Source: Pasteurellaceae bacterium Orientalotternb1 (GTDB lineage: Bacteria; Pseudomonadota; Gammaproteobacteria; Enterobacterales; Pasteurellaceae). Taken from it: a DNA stretch of 64,000 nt. The notes below the pieces were generated by a model. It made no database searches and was not told where the DNA came from. It saw only the letters and a list, made by a program, of their open reading frames with translations. A program made the translations under genes and the position numbers. Positions 1-10,588 of the stretch are shown piece after piece; the first letter of the stretch is position 1, and each line of letters starts with the position of its first letter. The stretch lies in assembly GCA_011455275.1 (NCBI GenBank), contig CP015028.1, positions 1,958,911-2,022,910 of the forward strand, written 5' to 3'.

Positions 1-1943
1 TTTCATTAACTCAATGTGATCTCGCTGTACGTCCCAAGTATTTTCCATTCGTTTTGAATTGGAGAACGTTGGCGGATCAACGAAAATCAGCTCAAAACGC
101 TCACGGCAATTTGCTAACCATTGCAAGCAATCGTCTTGAATTAAACGGTGATTTCTGCCATTTAATTCGTTCAACTCTAAATTTTGCTCCGCCCAGTTGA
201 GATAGGTATTCGACATATCAACGGTAGTAGTCGATTTCGCCCCGTTTAACGCTGCATGAACCGTTGCAGAGCCAGTGTACGCAAATAAATTCAAGAAGGT
301 TTTGCCCTTCGCCATTTCTCCGACCATTTTGCGAGTGAGGCGGTGGTCAAGGAACAACCCCGTGTCGAGATAATCGGTCAAATTCACCCACAACTTCGCC
401 CCGTATTCGTTCACAAAGAAGTAATCACCTTTGTTGGCAAGTTTTTCGTATTGATTGGTGCCTTTCTGCTTTTGACGAACTTTGAGCACTAATTTATTGG
501 TTTCCACCCCCGTCACATAAAGTGTTGCCGAAACCGCATCCAACAAGCGTTGGCGGGCTTTTTGTTCATCAATATTTTTCGGGGCGGCATACTCTTGCAC
601 CACGATGTGATCGCCATAGCGATCCACTGCTAAATTATACTCTGGCAAATCCGCATCGTATAAACGGTAAGCATCAATGTCTTGCTGCTTCGCCCATTTT
701 TCGACTTTTTTGATATTTTTCGCTAAACGGTTGGCAAAATCGGTTGCCACTTGGGCATTTTGCTCGAATTTGACGTCTTCCGTTTGTTCTTGGCTGCGTT
801 CACTCATCAAATAGTTTTTCTGCACACAATCAAGCGGACCATTTTTGGCTTTAAATTGACGAGAAGAACGCAGTCGCAAGCAGTTGAGTAATTCAGGTTC
901 ACCACTGAAAATTGAGGCATTCCAGCCCGCAAATTGCTGTTTCAAACGCTGCCCAAAGACCGAATACAACGCAATCAACGCAGGTGTTGTGCCTAGTCGC
1001 TCACCATAAGGCGGATTGCAAATAACTGTTCCAATCTCACCGCTTGTTGTTGGATTTTTTAATGCTGCAATATCGCCTTGCTGAAATTGGATCAAATTTG
1101 CCACGCCTGCATTTTCAGCATTTTGTTTAGCTTTTTGTAGCACACGGTGGTCGAGATCAAAACCGTAAAAAATGGCAAACTCTTCACTTAAATTAACCGC
1201 TTGTTTTGCTTCTTGTACCACTTCCTGCCACACCGCAGGCTGATGCCCTTTCCATACATCAAAGCCCCATTTTTTGCGAGTGAGCTGCGGGGCGATATTC
1301 GCTTGCATTTGTGCAGCTTCAATCAGTAACGTGCCTGAACCGCACATTGGATCGACCAACGGCGTGCCTTTTTGCCAGCCCGAACGCAGCACAATCGCCG
1401 CCGCTAAGGTTTCCCGCAAGGGGCTTTACCCGTTTCTTCACGATAGCCCCGCATATGCAACGCATCGCCACTTAAATCAAGAGACACCACCAAACTTTCA
1501 CGCTCTAAATAGACGTGAATGCGAATGTCAGGCGAAATTTTATCCACCGTTGGGCGTGGTGAGCCTTTGCGTTCAAAGTAATCGACAATGCCGTCTTTAA
1601 CCCGCATCGCACCGAATTGGGTGTGGCGAATTTCGCGGTTAGTGCCATTGAAATCGACAAAAAAGCTGTCGCGAGCGTCAAACAATTCTTGCCAGTTAAA
1701 TGACACAATCGAGGCATACAAATCACTATCACTGAAAATTTTGGTGGAGATCAACGGCAGCAAAATACGAGACGCCAAACGGCTGTGCATCAAAGCTTGG
1801 TACATCCCTTTTTGTACCGTTTTGAAATGCACGCCACCTTGGGCAACTTTGCATTCCGCCCCGCAAATTTGCTCGAGTTCGGTTTTAAGTAATTCTTCAA
1901 AGCCACGGGCGGTGGTGGCGAAATAGGTGGTATAAGTGGTCAT
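1..1943 (-). pseudogene. rlmL: rlmL (rlmKL): 23S rRNA methyltransferase, frameshifted, 3' end outside window
   Basis: This is the bifunctional 23S rRNA guanine methyltransferase RlmL/RlmK, which methylates G2445 and G2069 (E. coli numbering) during large-subunit assembly. From the start at 1943 the protein begins [20 protein letters not shown], the expected N-terminus before the THUMP region. The frame ends at 1404 after [11 protein letters not shown]. Past that point a second minus-strand frame stays open to base 1 and encodes [19 protein letters not shown] and [10 protein letters not shown] (first methyltransferase domain) and [17 protein letters not shown] (second domain). A single base is missing at the G4 run at 1420-1423. 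About 45 C-terminal residues lie beyond the edge. It could be a true pseudogene or a homopolymer sequencing error. An upstream in-frame start at 2024 is rejected because homology begins at MTTY. Confidence 0.9.
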
Positions 1944-1992
1944 TATTGCTTTTCTTGAGAAAAAATTAGCGGGATTATAGCGGAAATGGTCT

Positions 1993-2001
1993 ACAAGCGG
2001 T
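1993..2001 (+). repeat. Uptake signal sequence (USS), intergenic
   Basis: ACAAGCGGT core followed by a T-rich tract and TTTTGCAAG. It lies between rlmL and yfgM, 50 bp upstream of the rlmL start. USS cores direct selective DNA uptake in naturally competent Pasteurellaceae. Confidence 0.85.
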
Positions 2002-2126
2002 GGGATTTTCAGGAAATTTTGCAAGTTTCCATTCGAAACAAGCTATTTGGGTTGATCTGTTGTGTAGATTGCTACTCGGCAATTATTTGGACAACGGTAA
2101 CAGTTTGTGATCCTATTGTATTAATT

Positions 2127-2167
2127 GCTCCTTAACCATCAGATATTGAACTGAGTGAATAAGGAGC
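2127..2167. repeat. Inverted repeat downstream of yfgM
   Basis: GCTCCTTA at 2127-2134 pairs with TAAGGAGC at 2160-2167. With one mismatch the arms extend to 12 bp. The 25-nt loop and the lack of a T run make it a weak terminator candidate; it could also be a remnant of an element end. Confidence 0.35.
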
Positions 2168-2179
2168 CATTAAGATTAA

Positions 2180-2797
2180 TTATAAATTATTCAAACGAAT
2201 GTCGATCAACATTTTATCTTGCTCGCCAGCATTCGCTTTCGCTTGCTCGTAGGCACTTTTTGCAGCAGCTTTATCGCCTTTTGCGGCTAACACATCGCCC
2301 GCTAAAATTTGCTTACGCAGAGTCCATGCGTTGTCTTTCAAATTGGCTAGCACCGCTAAGGCTCCATCGAAATTGCCAAGTTGATATTCAACTAAAGCTA
2401 AACGGAAACGGATCACATTTTGTAAAGTGGCGTCTTCACTCGCCGCCAAGGCTTTTTCTAGCTGGCTTTTGACAGCAGCAAAATCACCTTTATTGGCAGC
2501 TTGGCGAGCCTGCTCTAACTGTGCAAATACCGCATACGTCCCTTTGTTTTCACTAACAAATTTCTCGACAAGCGGTGCGTTTTTGTCGGGATTTTGCAAA
2601 TAGCTGTCGAGTACTTGTTGATAGCTTTCAGAGGTTTGTTGGGCAACTTCAACTTGGTGTTTTTTCCAAAATTGCCAGCCGAAACTTGCTCCCGCCACAA
2701 CGCAAATGGCAAGTAAAATCGGGGTACCGTTCTTTTTAAACCAGTTTTTTGCTTCGTTAAACTGTTGTTCTTCAGTGCTGTTGTAATATTCGCTCAT
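2180..2797 (-). CDS. yfgM: YfgM, ancillary SecYEG translocon subunit
   Basis: YfgM is an inner-membrane protein that works with PpiD beside the SecYEG translocon and hands secreted proteins to periplasmic chaperones. The 205-residue protein has a short cytoplasmic N-terminus (MSEYYNSTEEQQ), one membrane helix at about residues 25-43 (GTPILLAICVVAGASFGW) and a periplasmic tetratricopeptide-like region rich in Ala and Lys. The start has a good ribosome site (GAGGAAAC). It lies 11 bp downstream of hisS, the same order as in E. coli. The next E. coli gene, bamB, is absent here and its place is taken by rlmL. A USS core lies inside the gene at 2568. Confidence 0.9.
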   Translation of the reverse strand: MSEYYNSTEEQQFNEAKNWFKKNGTPILLAICVVAGASFGWQFWKKHQVEVAQQTSESYQQVLDSYLQNPDKNAPLVEKFVSENKGTYAVFAQLEQARQAANKGDFAAVKSQLEKALAASEDATLQNVIRFRLALVEYQLGNFDGALAVLANLKDNAWTLRKQILAGDVLAAKGDKAAAKSAYEQAKANAGEQDKMLIDIRLNNL

Positions 2798-2808
2798 TGT
2801 TTCCTCTC

Positions 2809-4098
2809 TTATGCAAAACGTTTACCAAGTTCAGCGATTAAATCTGCTTGGGTAATGGTGATTTGTTCCGCTTCGCCAAACAGATCTTTGATTACCACGT
2901 TATTTTCTGCGACTTCGCTTTCACCTAATACCAAGGCGATTTTTGCCCCTGATTTATCAGCACGTTTGAATTGTTTTTTGAAATTGCCACCGCTTGTGTG
3001 CAACATTGTACGTAACTGTGGGAAGGCGGAACGTAAGGTTTCAGCTAAACGGAATGCTGCGGCAGTCGTGCCTTCGCCTGTGTGAACGACATAAACATCC
3101 ACTGCTCTTGGCAAGTTGATATTTGGGTTCACTTCTTGCACCAGCAGCACTAAACGCTCTAAGCCCATTGCAAAGCCCACACCTTCAGTGGCGTGTCCGC
3201 CCAGTTGTTCAACCAAGCCATCGTAACGTCCGCCGCCACATACCGTGCCTTGTGCACCAAGGGCGGTCGTTACCCACTCAAAAACGGTTTTGTTGTAGTA
3301 ATCCAAACCACGAACCAGTTTTTGATTGACTTCGTAAGCAATGCCCATTTCATCTAAAATCGTACAAAGTTTCGCAAAGTGGGTTTTAGATTCTTCGTCT
3401 AAGAAATCGTGCAGTTTCGGGGCATCGTTTAACACTATTTGCAACGCTTGGTTTTTAGTATCCAAAATGCGTAGCGGATTGGTGGTTAAACGGCGTTCGC
3501 TGTCTGGGTCTTGTTTTAGCACGTCTAAATGATTTTGCAAAAATGCGACCAAGGCTTCACGATATTTCGTGCGGACTTCCAAACCGCCGATCGAGTTTAA
3601 TTGCAAGGTAACGTGTTCACGAATACCGAGCTTTTCCCATAAACGAGCGGTTAAAACAATCAATTCAGCATCAGCTTCGGCGTTTGGAATACCGAAAATT
3701 TCCACGCCCGCTTGGTGAAATTGACGGTAACGACCTTTTTGCGGACGCTCATAGCGGAACATAGGCCCGATATACCATAAACGCTGTTCTTGGTTGTAGA
3801 TCCAACCGTGTTCAATCGCTGCACGCACGCAACCTGCCGTGCCTTCAGGACGCAGGGTGAAACTTTCGCCCGCTTCTTCATCACGCGAGAAAGTGAACAT
3901 CTCTTTTTCGACGATATCGGTGGCTTCACCTACGCCACGTTTGAATAGATTGGTCGATTCCATAATCGGACTACGTATTTCGGTGTAGCCGTAACTAGCG
4001 AACGTCGCCTGAATTTGTCCTTCCACCCATTGCCATAGTGGCGTTTCCGTTGGGGCTAGATCGTTCATACCTCGCAGGGCTTTGATTGTTTTTGACAT
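2809..4098 (-). CDS. hisS: Histidyl-tRNA synthetase
   Basis: HisS charges tRNA-His in the cytoplasm. The 429 residues match the usual bacterial length (about 424). Class II motif 2 is visible as [14 protein letters not shown] near residue 80, and the histidine-specific signature [15 protein letters not shown] lies near residue 260. The C-terminal anticodon-binding domain ends with a typical NVVIKDLF segment. Its neighbours are ldhA 44 bp upstream (start at 5143, stop at 4148) and yfgM downstream. The gap before hisS contains a USS core directly after the ldhA stop codon. Confidence 0.97.
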   Translation of the reverse strand: MSKTIKALRGMNDLAPTETPLWQWVEGQIQATFASYGYTEIRSPIMESTNLFKRGVGEATDIVEKEMFTFSRDEEAGESFTLRPEGTAGCVRAAIEHGWIYNQEQRLWYIGPMFRYERPQKGRYRQFHQAGVEIFGIPNAEADAELIVLTARLWEKLGIREHVTLQLNSIGGLEVRTKYREALVAFLQNHLDVLKQDPDSERRLTTNPLRILDTKNQALQIVLNDAPKLHDFLDEESKTHFAKLCTILDEMGIAYEVNQKLVRGLDYYNKTVFEWVTTALGAQGTVCGGGRYDGLVEQLGGHATEGVGFAMGLERLVLLVQEVNPNINLPRAVDVYVVHTGEGTTAAAFRLAETLRSAFPQLRTMLHTSGGNFKKQFKRADKSGAKIALVLGESEVAENNVVIKDLFGEAEQITITQADLIAELGKRFA

Positions 4099-4137
4099 TA
4101 TTAAGTTATTCCTAATTGTAAAACTTTTTGAAAATCT

Positions 4138-4147
4138 GACCGCTTGT
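4138..4147 (-). repeat. USS abutting the ldhA stop codon
   Basis: On the minus strand the ldhA stop TAA (4150-4148) is followed directly by ACAAGCGGTC. It lies in the 49-bp gap before hisS. Confidence 0.85.
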
Positions 4148-5143
4148 TTAGCCGTTTAGTACGCTATTCGGACAAGGTTGTCCTTTTGCCAAGCAGTTGA
4201 TGTTTGATAACGTGGTATCTGAGATGCTCATCAACGCTTCTTCGGTTAAAAACGCTTGGTGCCCAGTGAGCAGGACGTTGTGGCACGATGATAAACGGCG
4301 GAAAACGTCATCTAAAATCACTTCGTTGGATTTGTCTTCAAAGAACAGATCCCGCTCGTTTTCATATACGTCCATTCCTAACGCTCCGATTTTGCGTTGT
4401 TTCAAGGCTTCGATTGCATCTTGGGTGTTGATCAACGAACCACGGCTGGTGTTGATGATCATCACGCCATCTTTCATTTTAGCGAAAGCCTCTTTGTTGA
4501 GCAGATGGTAATTTTCAGGGGTTGCAGGGCAATGCAGGGTAATCACGTGGGATTTCGCATACAGCTCATCAAGGCTAACGTATTCCGCCTCCAAGGCTTC
4601 GGCTTCAGGGTTTTTAAACGGATCGTAGGCTAAAATGTGCATCCCAAATCCTTTCAAAATTCGCATTGTCGCAATGCCGATTTTGCCCGTTCCCACCACG
4701 CCCAAGGTGCGTTTGTGCATATTAAAGCCGATCAAACCTTCTAGTGAGAAATTAGCTTCACGAGTGCGTTGATAAGCCCGATGAATGCGGCGGTTGAGAG
4801 TGAGCATCAAGCCGACAGCGTGTTCAGCCACTGCTTCTGGCGAATAGGCAGGCACTCGTACCACGTCAATGCCCAGTTCTTTTGCTGCATCTAAATCGAC
4901 ATTATTAAAACCTGCACAGCGTAAAGCGATCATTTTTACGCCTACTTCTGCCAGTTTCTCCAGCACTTTACGACTGCCGTCATCATTCACAAAGATGCAG
5001 ACCACATCGCAGCCTTCCGCCATTTTTGCCGTGCGTTCGTTGAGCATAAAATCGAAAAACTCCAAGTCAAAATGATATTTCATATTGACCAGTTCCAAAT
5101 ATTTTCGGTCGTAATTTTTAGTACCAAATACAGCGACTTTCAT
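4148..5143 (-). CDS. ldhA: D-lactate dehydrogenase (fermentative)
   Basis: LdhA reduces pyruvate to D-lactate with NADH during fermentation. The 331-residue protein starts [17 protein letters not shown], characteristic of the E. coli LdhA type. The Rossmann loop GVVGTGKIG lies near residue 150. Substrate and catalytic residues of the D-2-hydroxyacid dehydrogenase family are visible: Arg in NTSRGSLI, Glu in MDVYENE and His in [11 protein letters not shown]. The start at 5143 has a strong ribosome site (AGGAGAG), which rules out the longer in-frame start at 5221. The gene sits 28 bp after ispG and before hisS, so it interrupts the rodZ-ispG-hisS-yfgM order seen in enterobacteria. Confidence 0.95.
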   Translation of the reverse strand: MKVAVFGTKNYDRKYLELVNMKYHFDLEFFDFMLNERTAKMAEGCDVVCIFVNDDGSRKVLEKLAEVGVKMIALRCAGFNNVDLDAAKELGIDVVRVPAYSPEAVAEHAVGLMLTLNRRIHRAYQRTREANFSLEGLIGFNMHKRTLGVVGTGKIGIATMRILKGFGMHILAYDPFKNPEAEALEAEYVSLDELYAKSHVITLHCPATPENYHLLNKEAFAKMKDGVMIINTSRGSLINTQDAIEALKQRKIGALGMDVYENERDLFFEDKSNEVILDDVFRRLSSCHNVLLTGHQAFLTEEALMSISDTTLSNINCLAKGQPCPNSVLNG

Positions 5144-5171
5144 CTGCTCTCCTGAATGAAAAAACGAGAAA

Positions 5172-6281
5172 TTAAACTTGGGCGATATCAATTCGATTAT
5201 GCTGTTGTGCCACTCTTGCACGGATTTTGGCTTCTAATTGGTCGATCAATTTGTCGTTATCGAAACGCTCTTTTTGGCGAACTCCGTCCAAATAGTAACC
5301 GCTCATTTTGTTGCTGCCCGTTACACCGAGATCGGAAACTAACGCTTCGCCTGGACCGTTTACTACGCAACCAATAATCGACACGTCCATTGGCGTGATG
5401 ATGTCTTCCAAACGTTGCTCAAGGGCGTTTACGGTACCGATCACATCAAATTCTTGGCGTGAGCAAGTTGGGCAAGCGATAAAGTTGATGCCACGAGAAC
5501 GAATGCGTAGCGATTTCAAAATATCAAAGCCGACTTTGATCTCTTCCACAGGATCTGCCGCCAACGACACACGCAGAGTGTCGCCGATACCTTCAGAAAG
5601 CAACAAGCCCAAGCCGATTGCCGATTTCACCGCCCCAGCTCTCGCTCCGCCAGCTTCGGTAATTCCTAAGTGGATCGGCTGTTTGATCGCTTTAGCAAGC
5701 AAGCGGTAAGATTCCACCGCCAAAAAGACATCAGAGGCTTTCACGCTCACTTTGAATTGTTCGAAATTGAGCCGATCTAAAATTTCAACGTGGCGTAATG
5801 CCGACTCCAACAACGCTTCTGGTGTAGGTTCGCCGAATTTTTCTTGAATATCTTTTTCAAGCGATCCCGCATTCACCCCGATGCGGATCGGGATATTTTT
5901 ATCACGAGCACAATCGACCACGGCACGAATCCGTTCTTCTTTGCCGATGTTACCTGGATTGATGCGTAAGCAATCTACGCCGTATTCCGCCACTTTTAAG
6001 GCGATGCGATAGTCAAAGTGAATATCCGCCACCAACGGCACATTAACTTGCTGTTTGATGAGTTTAAATGCTTCGGCGGCATCCATTGTCGGTACAGAGA
6101 CCCGCACAATATCCGCCCCAACACGCTCAAGAGCTTTAATTTGAGCAACTGTCGCTTCCACATCGGTGGTGCGAGTATTAGTCATCGATTGTACGGCAAT
6201 CGGTGCACCGCCACCGATTGGCACATTACCGACAAAAATTTGGGTCGATTCACGACGTTTGATATTCGGTTCTTGTAACAT
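5172..6281 (-). CDS. ispG: 4-hydroxy-3-methylbut-2-enyl diphosphate synthase (flavodoxin)
   Basis: IspG (GcpE) carries out the penultimate step of the non-mevalonate isoprenoid pathway, converting methylerythritol cyclodiphosphate to HMBPP. The 369-residue protein has the N-terminal TIM-barrel half and a C-terminal iron-sulfur domain. The three cysteines that hold the [4Fe-4S] cluster are present in [13 protein letters not shown] and [11 protein letters not shown]. It begins 2 bp after the rodZ stop, so the two are almost certainly co-transcribed. Confidence 0.97.
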   Translation of the reverse strand: MLQEPNIKRRESTQIFVGNVPIGGGAPIAVQSMTNTRTTDVEATVAQIKALERVGADIVRVSVPTMDAAEAFKLIKQQVNVPLVADIHFDYRIALKVAEYGVDCLRINPGNIGKEERIRAVVDCARDKNIPIRIGVNAGSLEKDIQEKFGEPTPEALLESALRHVEILDRLNFEQFKVSVKASDVFLAVESYRLLAKAIKQPIHLGITEAGGARAGAVKSAIGLGLLLSEGIGDTLRVSLAADPVEEIKVGFDILKSLRIRSRGINFIACPTCSRQEFDVIGTVNALEQRLEDIITPMDVSIIGCVVNGPGEALVSDLGVTGSNKMSGYYLDGVRQKERFDNDKLIDQLEAKIRARVAQQHNRIDIAQV

Positions 6282-6283
6282 AG

Positions 6284-7207
6284 TTAATTCGCTAAAGGGA
6301 GTTTGAAACGAGCAACACGACCATCTACTTTTAATGGCACTTGTTCGCCCTTGTAATAAATTTTCACGTTTGCTGGAGCCCCAACGGTTAAACGGTATTG
6401 CTCGTTGCCGTTGAACGTCAGCACTTCACCAACGTTATAGAGTTTTTCAGCAAGTTTTTTGTTTTTCGCATCACGTACGGTAATCCAGCTGTTTGCGTTG
6501 GTGATTTCAATACGTAATTCATCATTGATCACCGTAGATTCAGCTTGCTTCGTTGGTTCTGTTATCACTTGCTCGACTGCCACTGGTTGTTGTAATACGT
6601 TCACGACAACCGTTGGTGGCGTTGCTTCAGTTGCCAAAGGAATCTCACTGGCTGCTGGCGTTTGAGACTGTTGTAATACCGTTTGTGCTTCGAGGTTTAC
6701 TGGCATTGGCTCCGTCGTTATTGAAACAGGAATCACCACGTTGCTTTCATTATTTTGTGTCATTTCAACTGAACGATTGACTAGTTGCTCGCTACTGGCT
6801 TGATCTTTTTTATGCTCTTGCCACCACCAGGCTAATGTCATTCCCACTGCACAAAGCAGAATTAACCAAGTAAGCCCTTTTACCCAGCGTGCTTGAGATT
6901 TGTAGTTCATTTTAACAGGCACTGAAACGGCGACTTTTTTCGTTTCTTTGGGAAGGGTGACTTCACCATAATTAACAGAATCAATTAATTCCACAGGCAA
7001 ACGTAAAAAACGAAGATAGTTTCTGACATAACCACGCACAAAAGCAGGGGGAATATTCGGCAGGATGAAAACATCGTCTTCTAAAGACTCTAAGTGATTA
7101 CGCTTTAAATTTGTCTGTTGAGCGACTTCAACTAACGAAAGCCCTAAAGCTTCTCGAGCCGTTTTGAATTGTTGTCCTAACGATAAAGTTTGAGTATTTT
7201 CGGTCAT
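6284..7207 (-). CDS. rodZ: RodZ, cytoskeletal shape protein
   Basis: RodZ links the MreB filament to the cell-wall elongation machinery and keeps cells rod-shaped. The 307-residue protein has an N-terminal helix-turn-helix of the Xre type ([31 protein letters not shown]), a membrane helix at about residues 108-128 ([21 protein letters not shown]), a Thr/Pro/Ala-rich periplasmic linker and a C-terminal beta domain ([18 protein letters not shown]). I chose the ATG at 7207. The 9-bp longer alternative would start with TTG at 7216. Confidence 0.93.
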   Translation of the reverse strand: MTENTQTLSLGQQFKTAREALGLSLVEVAQQTNLKRNHLESLEDDVFILPNIPPAFVRGYVRNYLRFLRLPVELIDSVNYGEVTLPKETKKVAVSVPVKMNYKSQARWVKGLTWLILLCAVGMTLAWWWQEHKKDQASSEQLVNRSVEMTQNNESNVVIPVSITTEPMPVNLEAQTVLQQSQTPAASEIPLATEATPPTVVVNVLQQPVAVEQVITEPTKQAESTVINDELRIEITNANSWITVRDAKNKKLAEKLYNVGEVLTFNGNEQYRLTVGAPANVKIYYKGEQVPLKVDGRVARFKLPLAN

Positions 7208-7306
7208 TGCTGTCAATTTTCAGGTCAAAATAAGTTAGGAAGTTTAAAGGGCAATGGGGTATTTTGCAATCTTGAATACGCCGTTCGTCCTAAATTTTAT
7301 TGATTT

Positions 7307-7364
7307 ACAAGCGGTCAGTTTCTAAGAATTTTTTGCAAATTTCTATGAGGATCTGACCGCTTGT
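7307..7364. terminator. Inverted USS pair between sppA and rodZ
   Basis: ACAAGCGGTCAG at 7307-7318 is inverted at 7353-7364 (CTGACCGCTTGT), giving a 12-bp stem with a 34-nt AT-rich loop that includes TTTTTTGCAAAT. It directly follows the sppA stop and could terminate sppA. Terminator function is inferred. Confidence 0.55.
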
Positions 7365-7366
7365 GG

Positions 7367-9232
7367 TTACTTCACTGTGCCGCAATTCAAGCAGTAAAGA
7401 TACATCTGTTTTGGATCGTTAAATTTATTCAGCAATTCAAGTGGTTTTTTGGCTGACTTAACGAGCGGCAAATCAAATAATGCACCGACTTTGAATTGTA
7501 ACTGCAACTTGAAATCGCGCATAAACTGGCTCAGTAAATCATCATCTTGCACGATCATCCATTGCGTTGAAAACCCTTCGATTTCAGCTTCGCCTTTTGC
7601 TTTACGCTGCTGATTCACTAACTCCACCACACTTTGATAGGCTTGATTGAAATCACCTAATTCATCAACCAATCCCTTTTCGAAAGCGGCTTGCCCTGTC
7701 CAGACTTGACCTTGAGCGACTTTATCGACTTCCGATTTACTCATCTTACGTCCACGGCTTACCAATTCAATAAAGCGGTCATAGCCATTTTCAATACCGA
7801 TTTGTAAGATTTCGCCTTGCTCCTTGGAAACGGGTTTGAATCCAATCTCTTTGGCAAGTGGCGAAGTGGCAACGCCATCTTCGGAAATGCCCAAATTCTT
7901 GGCGGTTTGCTCAAAGCTAACCGCTAAACCAAAAATACCTATCGAACCAGTTAAGGTATTAGGGCTGGCGACAATCTTATCGCTGGTTGCAGAAATCCAG
8001 TATCCGCCAGATGCTGCCATTCCGCCCATTGAAACCACTACTGGTTTGCCCGCTTGTTGAATCGCATCAACTTCTTGTCGAATCAGTTCAGATGCCATTG
8101 CACTACCACCTGGGCTGTTCACACGTAAAATAACGCCTTTAACCTCATTATCTTCTCGAGCCTTACGTAACAAACTCACAATAGTATCGCTACCTGCACT
8201 GCTTTCATCGCTTTCACCTAAAATAATTTCACCTTCAACGTTCACAACGGCAATTTTATTGCTGTCTTGCACATCAAAACGATCAGAAAGCGTGGTGACA
8301 TAGTCAAAGAAACTTATATAGTTGTAATCACCATCAATATGTTTACCAAACTGTTCGAGTAAAACTTGTTGTAATTGCTGATTATCCACTAATTCTGTCA
8401 CAAACCCTTTTTGCAACGCATATTGAGCATCATTGCCTTTGGCTTTTTTATAATCTGCAAGATATTGGGAAATTTCAGGCACAATCGTTTTAGCGTTGAT
8501 TTGGCGGTTTTCCGCCACTTTTTGGCTAAATTGCCCCCACAATTGTGCTAACCATAAACTGGCATTTGCTTTTGCTTCTGGTGACATATCGTCCCGTAAA
8601 AATGGCTCAACAGCAGATTTATAGGTACCGACACGGAAAACATGCGGAACAGCTTCGATTTTCTCAAATAAACTTTTGAAATAGAGTGTTGAGTAATTTA
8701 AACCGTGAAGATCAACAAATCCAGCTTTGTTTAAATAAACTTTATCAGCAAAACTGGCTAAGAAATACTGCTTTTGAGTGTAGTATTCACCAATTGCTAA
8801 GACTGGTTTATTTGATTTTTTAAAGCGAGTGATTTCATCGCCGACAAAATGAAGTGAGGCTAAATCCCCGCCTTCAAAATAGCGGAGATCAAGGACTAAT
8901 CCCGTAATCTTATCGTCATATTCAGCTGCTTTGATGGCTCTTACCACATCAAATACTGAAATTTTCACAGGATCATTATTACCGCCTAATTCTGACTGAA
9001 CAAAGCGATGAAAATCGCCAAATTCATCATGATTGTCTGCTAAATAACCATCTAAATTCAGTAACAACGCCCCTTTTTCAACTGACACAGGTTGCTTTAC
9101 CATTTTAGAGTCCGCTTGCAGCAAACTCACCACGGCAAAGCAGATCATCACAAATAAAATAAAAAACAGACTCATTACAAACTCTCGAATGCAACGAAAC
9201 ACTTGATAAATACGTTTAAAAATAACTAACAT
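7367..9232 (-). CDS. sppA: Signal peptide peptidase SppA, 67 kDa type
   Basis: SppA is an inner-membrane serine protease that degrades leftover signal peptides. At 621 residues it is close to E. coli SppA (618), with the duplicated S49 fold. A membrane helix lies at about residues 18-40 (FVMSLFFILFVMICFAVV). The Ser/Lys dyad is visible: Lys in RVGTYKSAVEPFLRDDM in the first half and Ser in GGMAASGGYWISA in the second. The C-terminus has an unusual CLNCGTVK tail with two cysteines. It is preceded by an AGAGAA ribosome site and appears to be a single-gene unit. Confidence 0.95.
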   Translation of the reverse strand: MLVIFKRIYQVFRCIREFVMSLFFILFVMICFAVVSLLQADSKMVKQPVSVEKGALLLNLDGYLADNHDEFGDFHRFVQSELGGNNDPVKISVFDVVRAIKAAEYDDKITGLVLDLRYFEGGDLASLHFVGDEITRFKKSNKPVLAIGEYYTQKQYFLASFADKVYLNKAGFVDLHGLNYSTLYFKSLFEKIEAVPHVFRVGTYKSAVEPFLRDDMSPEAKANASLWLAQLWGQFSQKVAENRQINAKTIVPEISQYLADYKKAKGNDAQYALQKGFVTELVDNQQLQQVLLEQFGKHIDGDYNYISFFDYVTTLSDRFDVQDSNKIAVVNVEGEIILGESDESSAGSDTIVSLLRKAREDNEVKGVILRVNSPGGSAMASELIRQEVDAIQQAGKPVVVSMGGMAASGGYWISATSDKIVASPNTLTGSIGIFGLAVSFEQTAKNLGISEDGVATSPLAKEIGFKPVSKEQGEILQIGIENGYDRFIELVSRGRKMSKSEVDKVAQGQVWTGQAAFEKGLVDELGDFNQAYQSVVELVNQQRKAKGEAEIEGFSTQWMIVQDDDLLSQFMRDFKLQLQFKVGALFDLPLVKSAKKPLELLNKFNDPKQMYLYCLNCGTVK

Positions 9233-9357
9233 TGTTGTTCTCTTTTGTTTTTAACCACACAAAAAATACTGCGTAAACTACCATAAAAAGGGGCAAATAT
9301 GCTATTCTTCGTGCAATTTTTTCACCAAAACGAAATATAAAAAACACGGAATCTTCA

Positions 9358-9924
9358 ATGGACGCCTTACACCTACTTCAACATCGCCGTTCCAGCAAAA
9401 AATTCGGCAACATCGCCCCAAACAAAGAGCAACTTGAAGCCATTCTAAAAGCAGGCTTGCGAGTACCCGATCACGGGCATCTCAAGCCGTACCACTTTAT
9501 CGTGATCGAAAAAAGCGGGATGGAAACTTTCCACCAATATCTGAATGCGGTAGTAGATGAATTTGGTTTAGACGATGAAATGTATAAAAAAGCCCATAAA
9601 TTGAGCGAACGGGCTCCGATGGTGATCGGCGTAGTGGCGAAAATTGCAAAAGATATCGCTAAAGTACCCGCTTGGGAGCAGATGCTCACCGCTGGCTGTG
9701 CTACCTATGCGATGCAACTCGCCGCCAACGCCCAAGGATTCGAAACTTGCTGGATCAGCGGCAAATGGGTAAACGGTTCGGCAATGCGTAACGCCTTTGG
9801 TTGCAACGAATTTGACAGAATCGTCGCCCTCGTGATGATCGGCTCGCCACAAGATGACGAGTGCGGTATTTCTCTCGCCAGCCATACGGAAGAGGTTGGC
9901 AATTTTGTGAGTTATATTCGTTAA
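9358..9924 (+). CDS. ydjA: Nitroreductase family protein, YdjA-type
   Basis: A 188-residue FMN-binding nitroreductase-fold enzyme closest in appearance to E. coli YdjA, the small single-domain type. It begins MDALHLLQHRRSSKKFG; the RRSSKKF segment is the usual phosphate-binding part of the FMN site. RVPDHGHLKPYHFIVIE and EQMLTAGCATYAMQLAANA are further family segments. The natural substrate of YdjA-type enzymes is not established. The gene is divergent from sppA and 89 bp upstream of epmC, with a USS in that gap. Confidence 0.88.
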   Translation: MDALHLLQHRRSSKKFGNIAPNKEQLEAILKAGLRVPDHGHLKPYHFIVIEKSGMETFHQYLNAVVDEFGLDDEMYKKAHKLSERAPMVIGVVAKIAKDIAKVPAWEQMLTAGCATYAMQLAANAQGFETCWISGKWVNGSAMRNAFGCNEFDRIVALVMIGSPQDDECGISLASHTEEVGNFVSYIR

Positions 9925-9947
9925 TTTGCAAAAAATTCTTAACAATC

Positions 9948-9957
9948 GACCGCTTGT
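9948..9957 (-). repeat. USS between ydjA and epmC
   Basis: GACCGCTTGT (reverse-strand ACAAGCGGTC), preceded by TTTGCAAAAAATT, in the 89-bp gap between two plus-strand genes. Confidence 0.8.
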
Positions 9958-10013
9958 ATCGGGCGGACACGCTGCTCCGCTCCTGCATTCAACTAAAATA
10001 ACAAGAAAATAAG

Positions 10014-10580
10014 ATGAACCAAGACAACCATAACTACCAAGATTTAATTCAAATTTTTAACGGCTGCTTTGCCGAAAGCTATAATACTCGCCTAGAACGT
10101 GGCGGCGATTATCCGATTTACTTACCCGCATTTATTGATGAAGACAATGTGCCAAGCGAACGACCATACAACGTCATTTTGTTCGCCCACGGCTTTTACA
10201 GCAGTGCATTACACGAAATTTCGCATTGGCTTGTGGCAGGCAAAGAACGACGTAAATTAGAAGATTTTGGCTACTGGTATGAACCCGATGGACGCTCCGA
10301 AGAACGCCAACGGGAATTTGAGCAGGTGGAAGTCAAACCACAAGCAATCGAATGGATTTTAGCCACCGCTGCCAATTTCCGTTATTTTGCCAGTGCCGAC
10401 AATCTCACAGGCAATGCAGGCGATAACACCTCATTCAAAAATGCCGTTTATGCCCAAGTGAAACATTACGCCGAAAACGGCTTGCCGTTGCGTGCCGAGC
10501 AACTTCGCCAAGCCTTGAGCAAATTTTATGGCACACCAAATTATATTGACCTCGCCAAATTTGATCTTTCTCGCATTTAG
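10014..10580 (+). CDS. epmC: Elongation factor P hydroxylase EpmC (YfcM)
   Basis: EpmC hydroxylates the beta-lysylated lysine of elongation factor P, the last step of its modification. The 188-residue protein matches E. coli YfcM across its length: [40 protein letters not shown]. The HEISH motif near residue 66 supplies metal-binding histidines. Later segments are [10 protein letters not shown] and [13 protein letters not shown]. It stops 8 bp before kdsB, so the two genes are probably one transcript. The EpmA and EpmB partners are not in this window. Confidence 0.94.
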   Translation: MNQDNHNYQDLIQIFNGCFAESYNTRLERGGDYPIYLPAFIDEDNVPSERPYNVILFAHGFYSSALHEISHWLVAGKERRKLEDFGYWYEPDGRSEERQREFEQVEVKPQAIEWILATAANFRYFASADNLTGNAGDNTSFKNAVYAQVKHYAENGLPLRAEQLRQALSKFYGTPNYIDLAKFDLSRI

Positions 10581-10588
10581 GAGATTTT

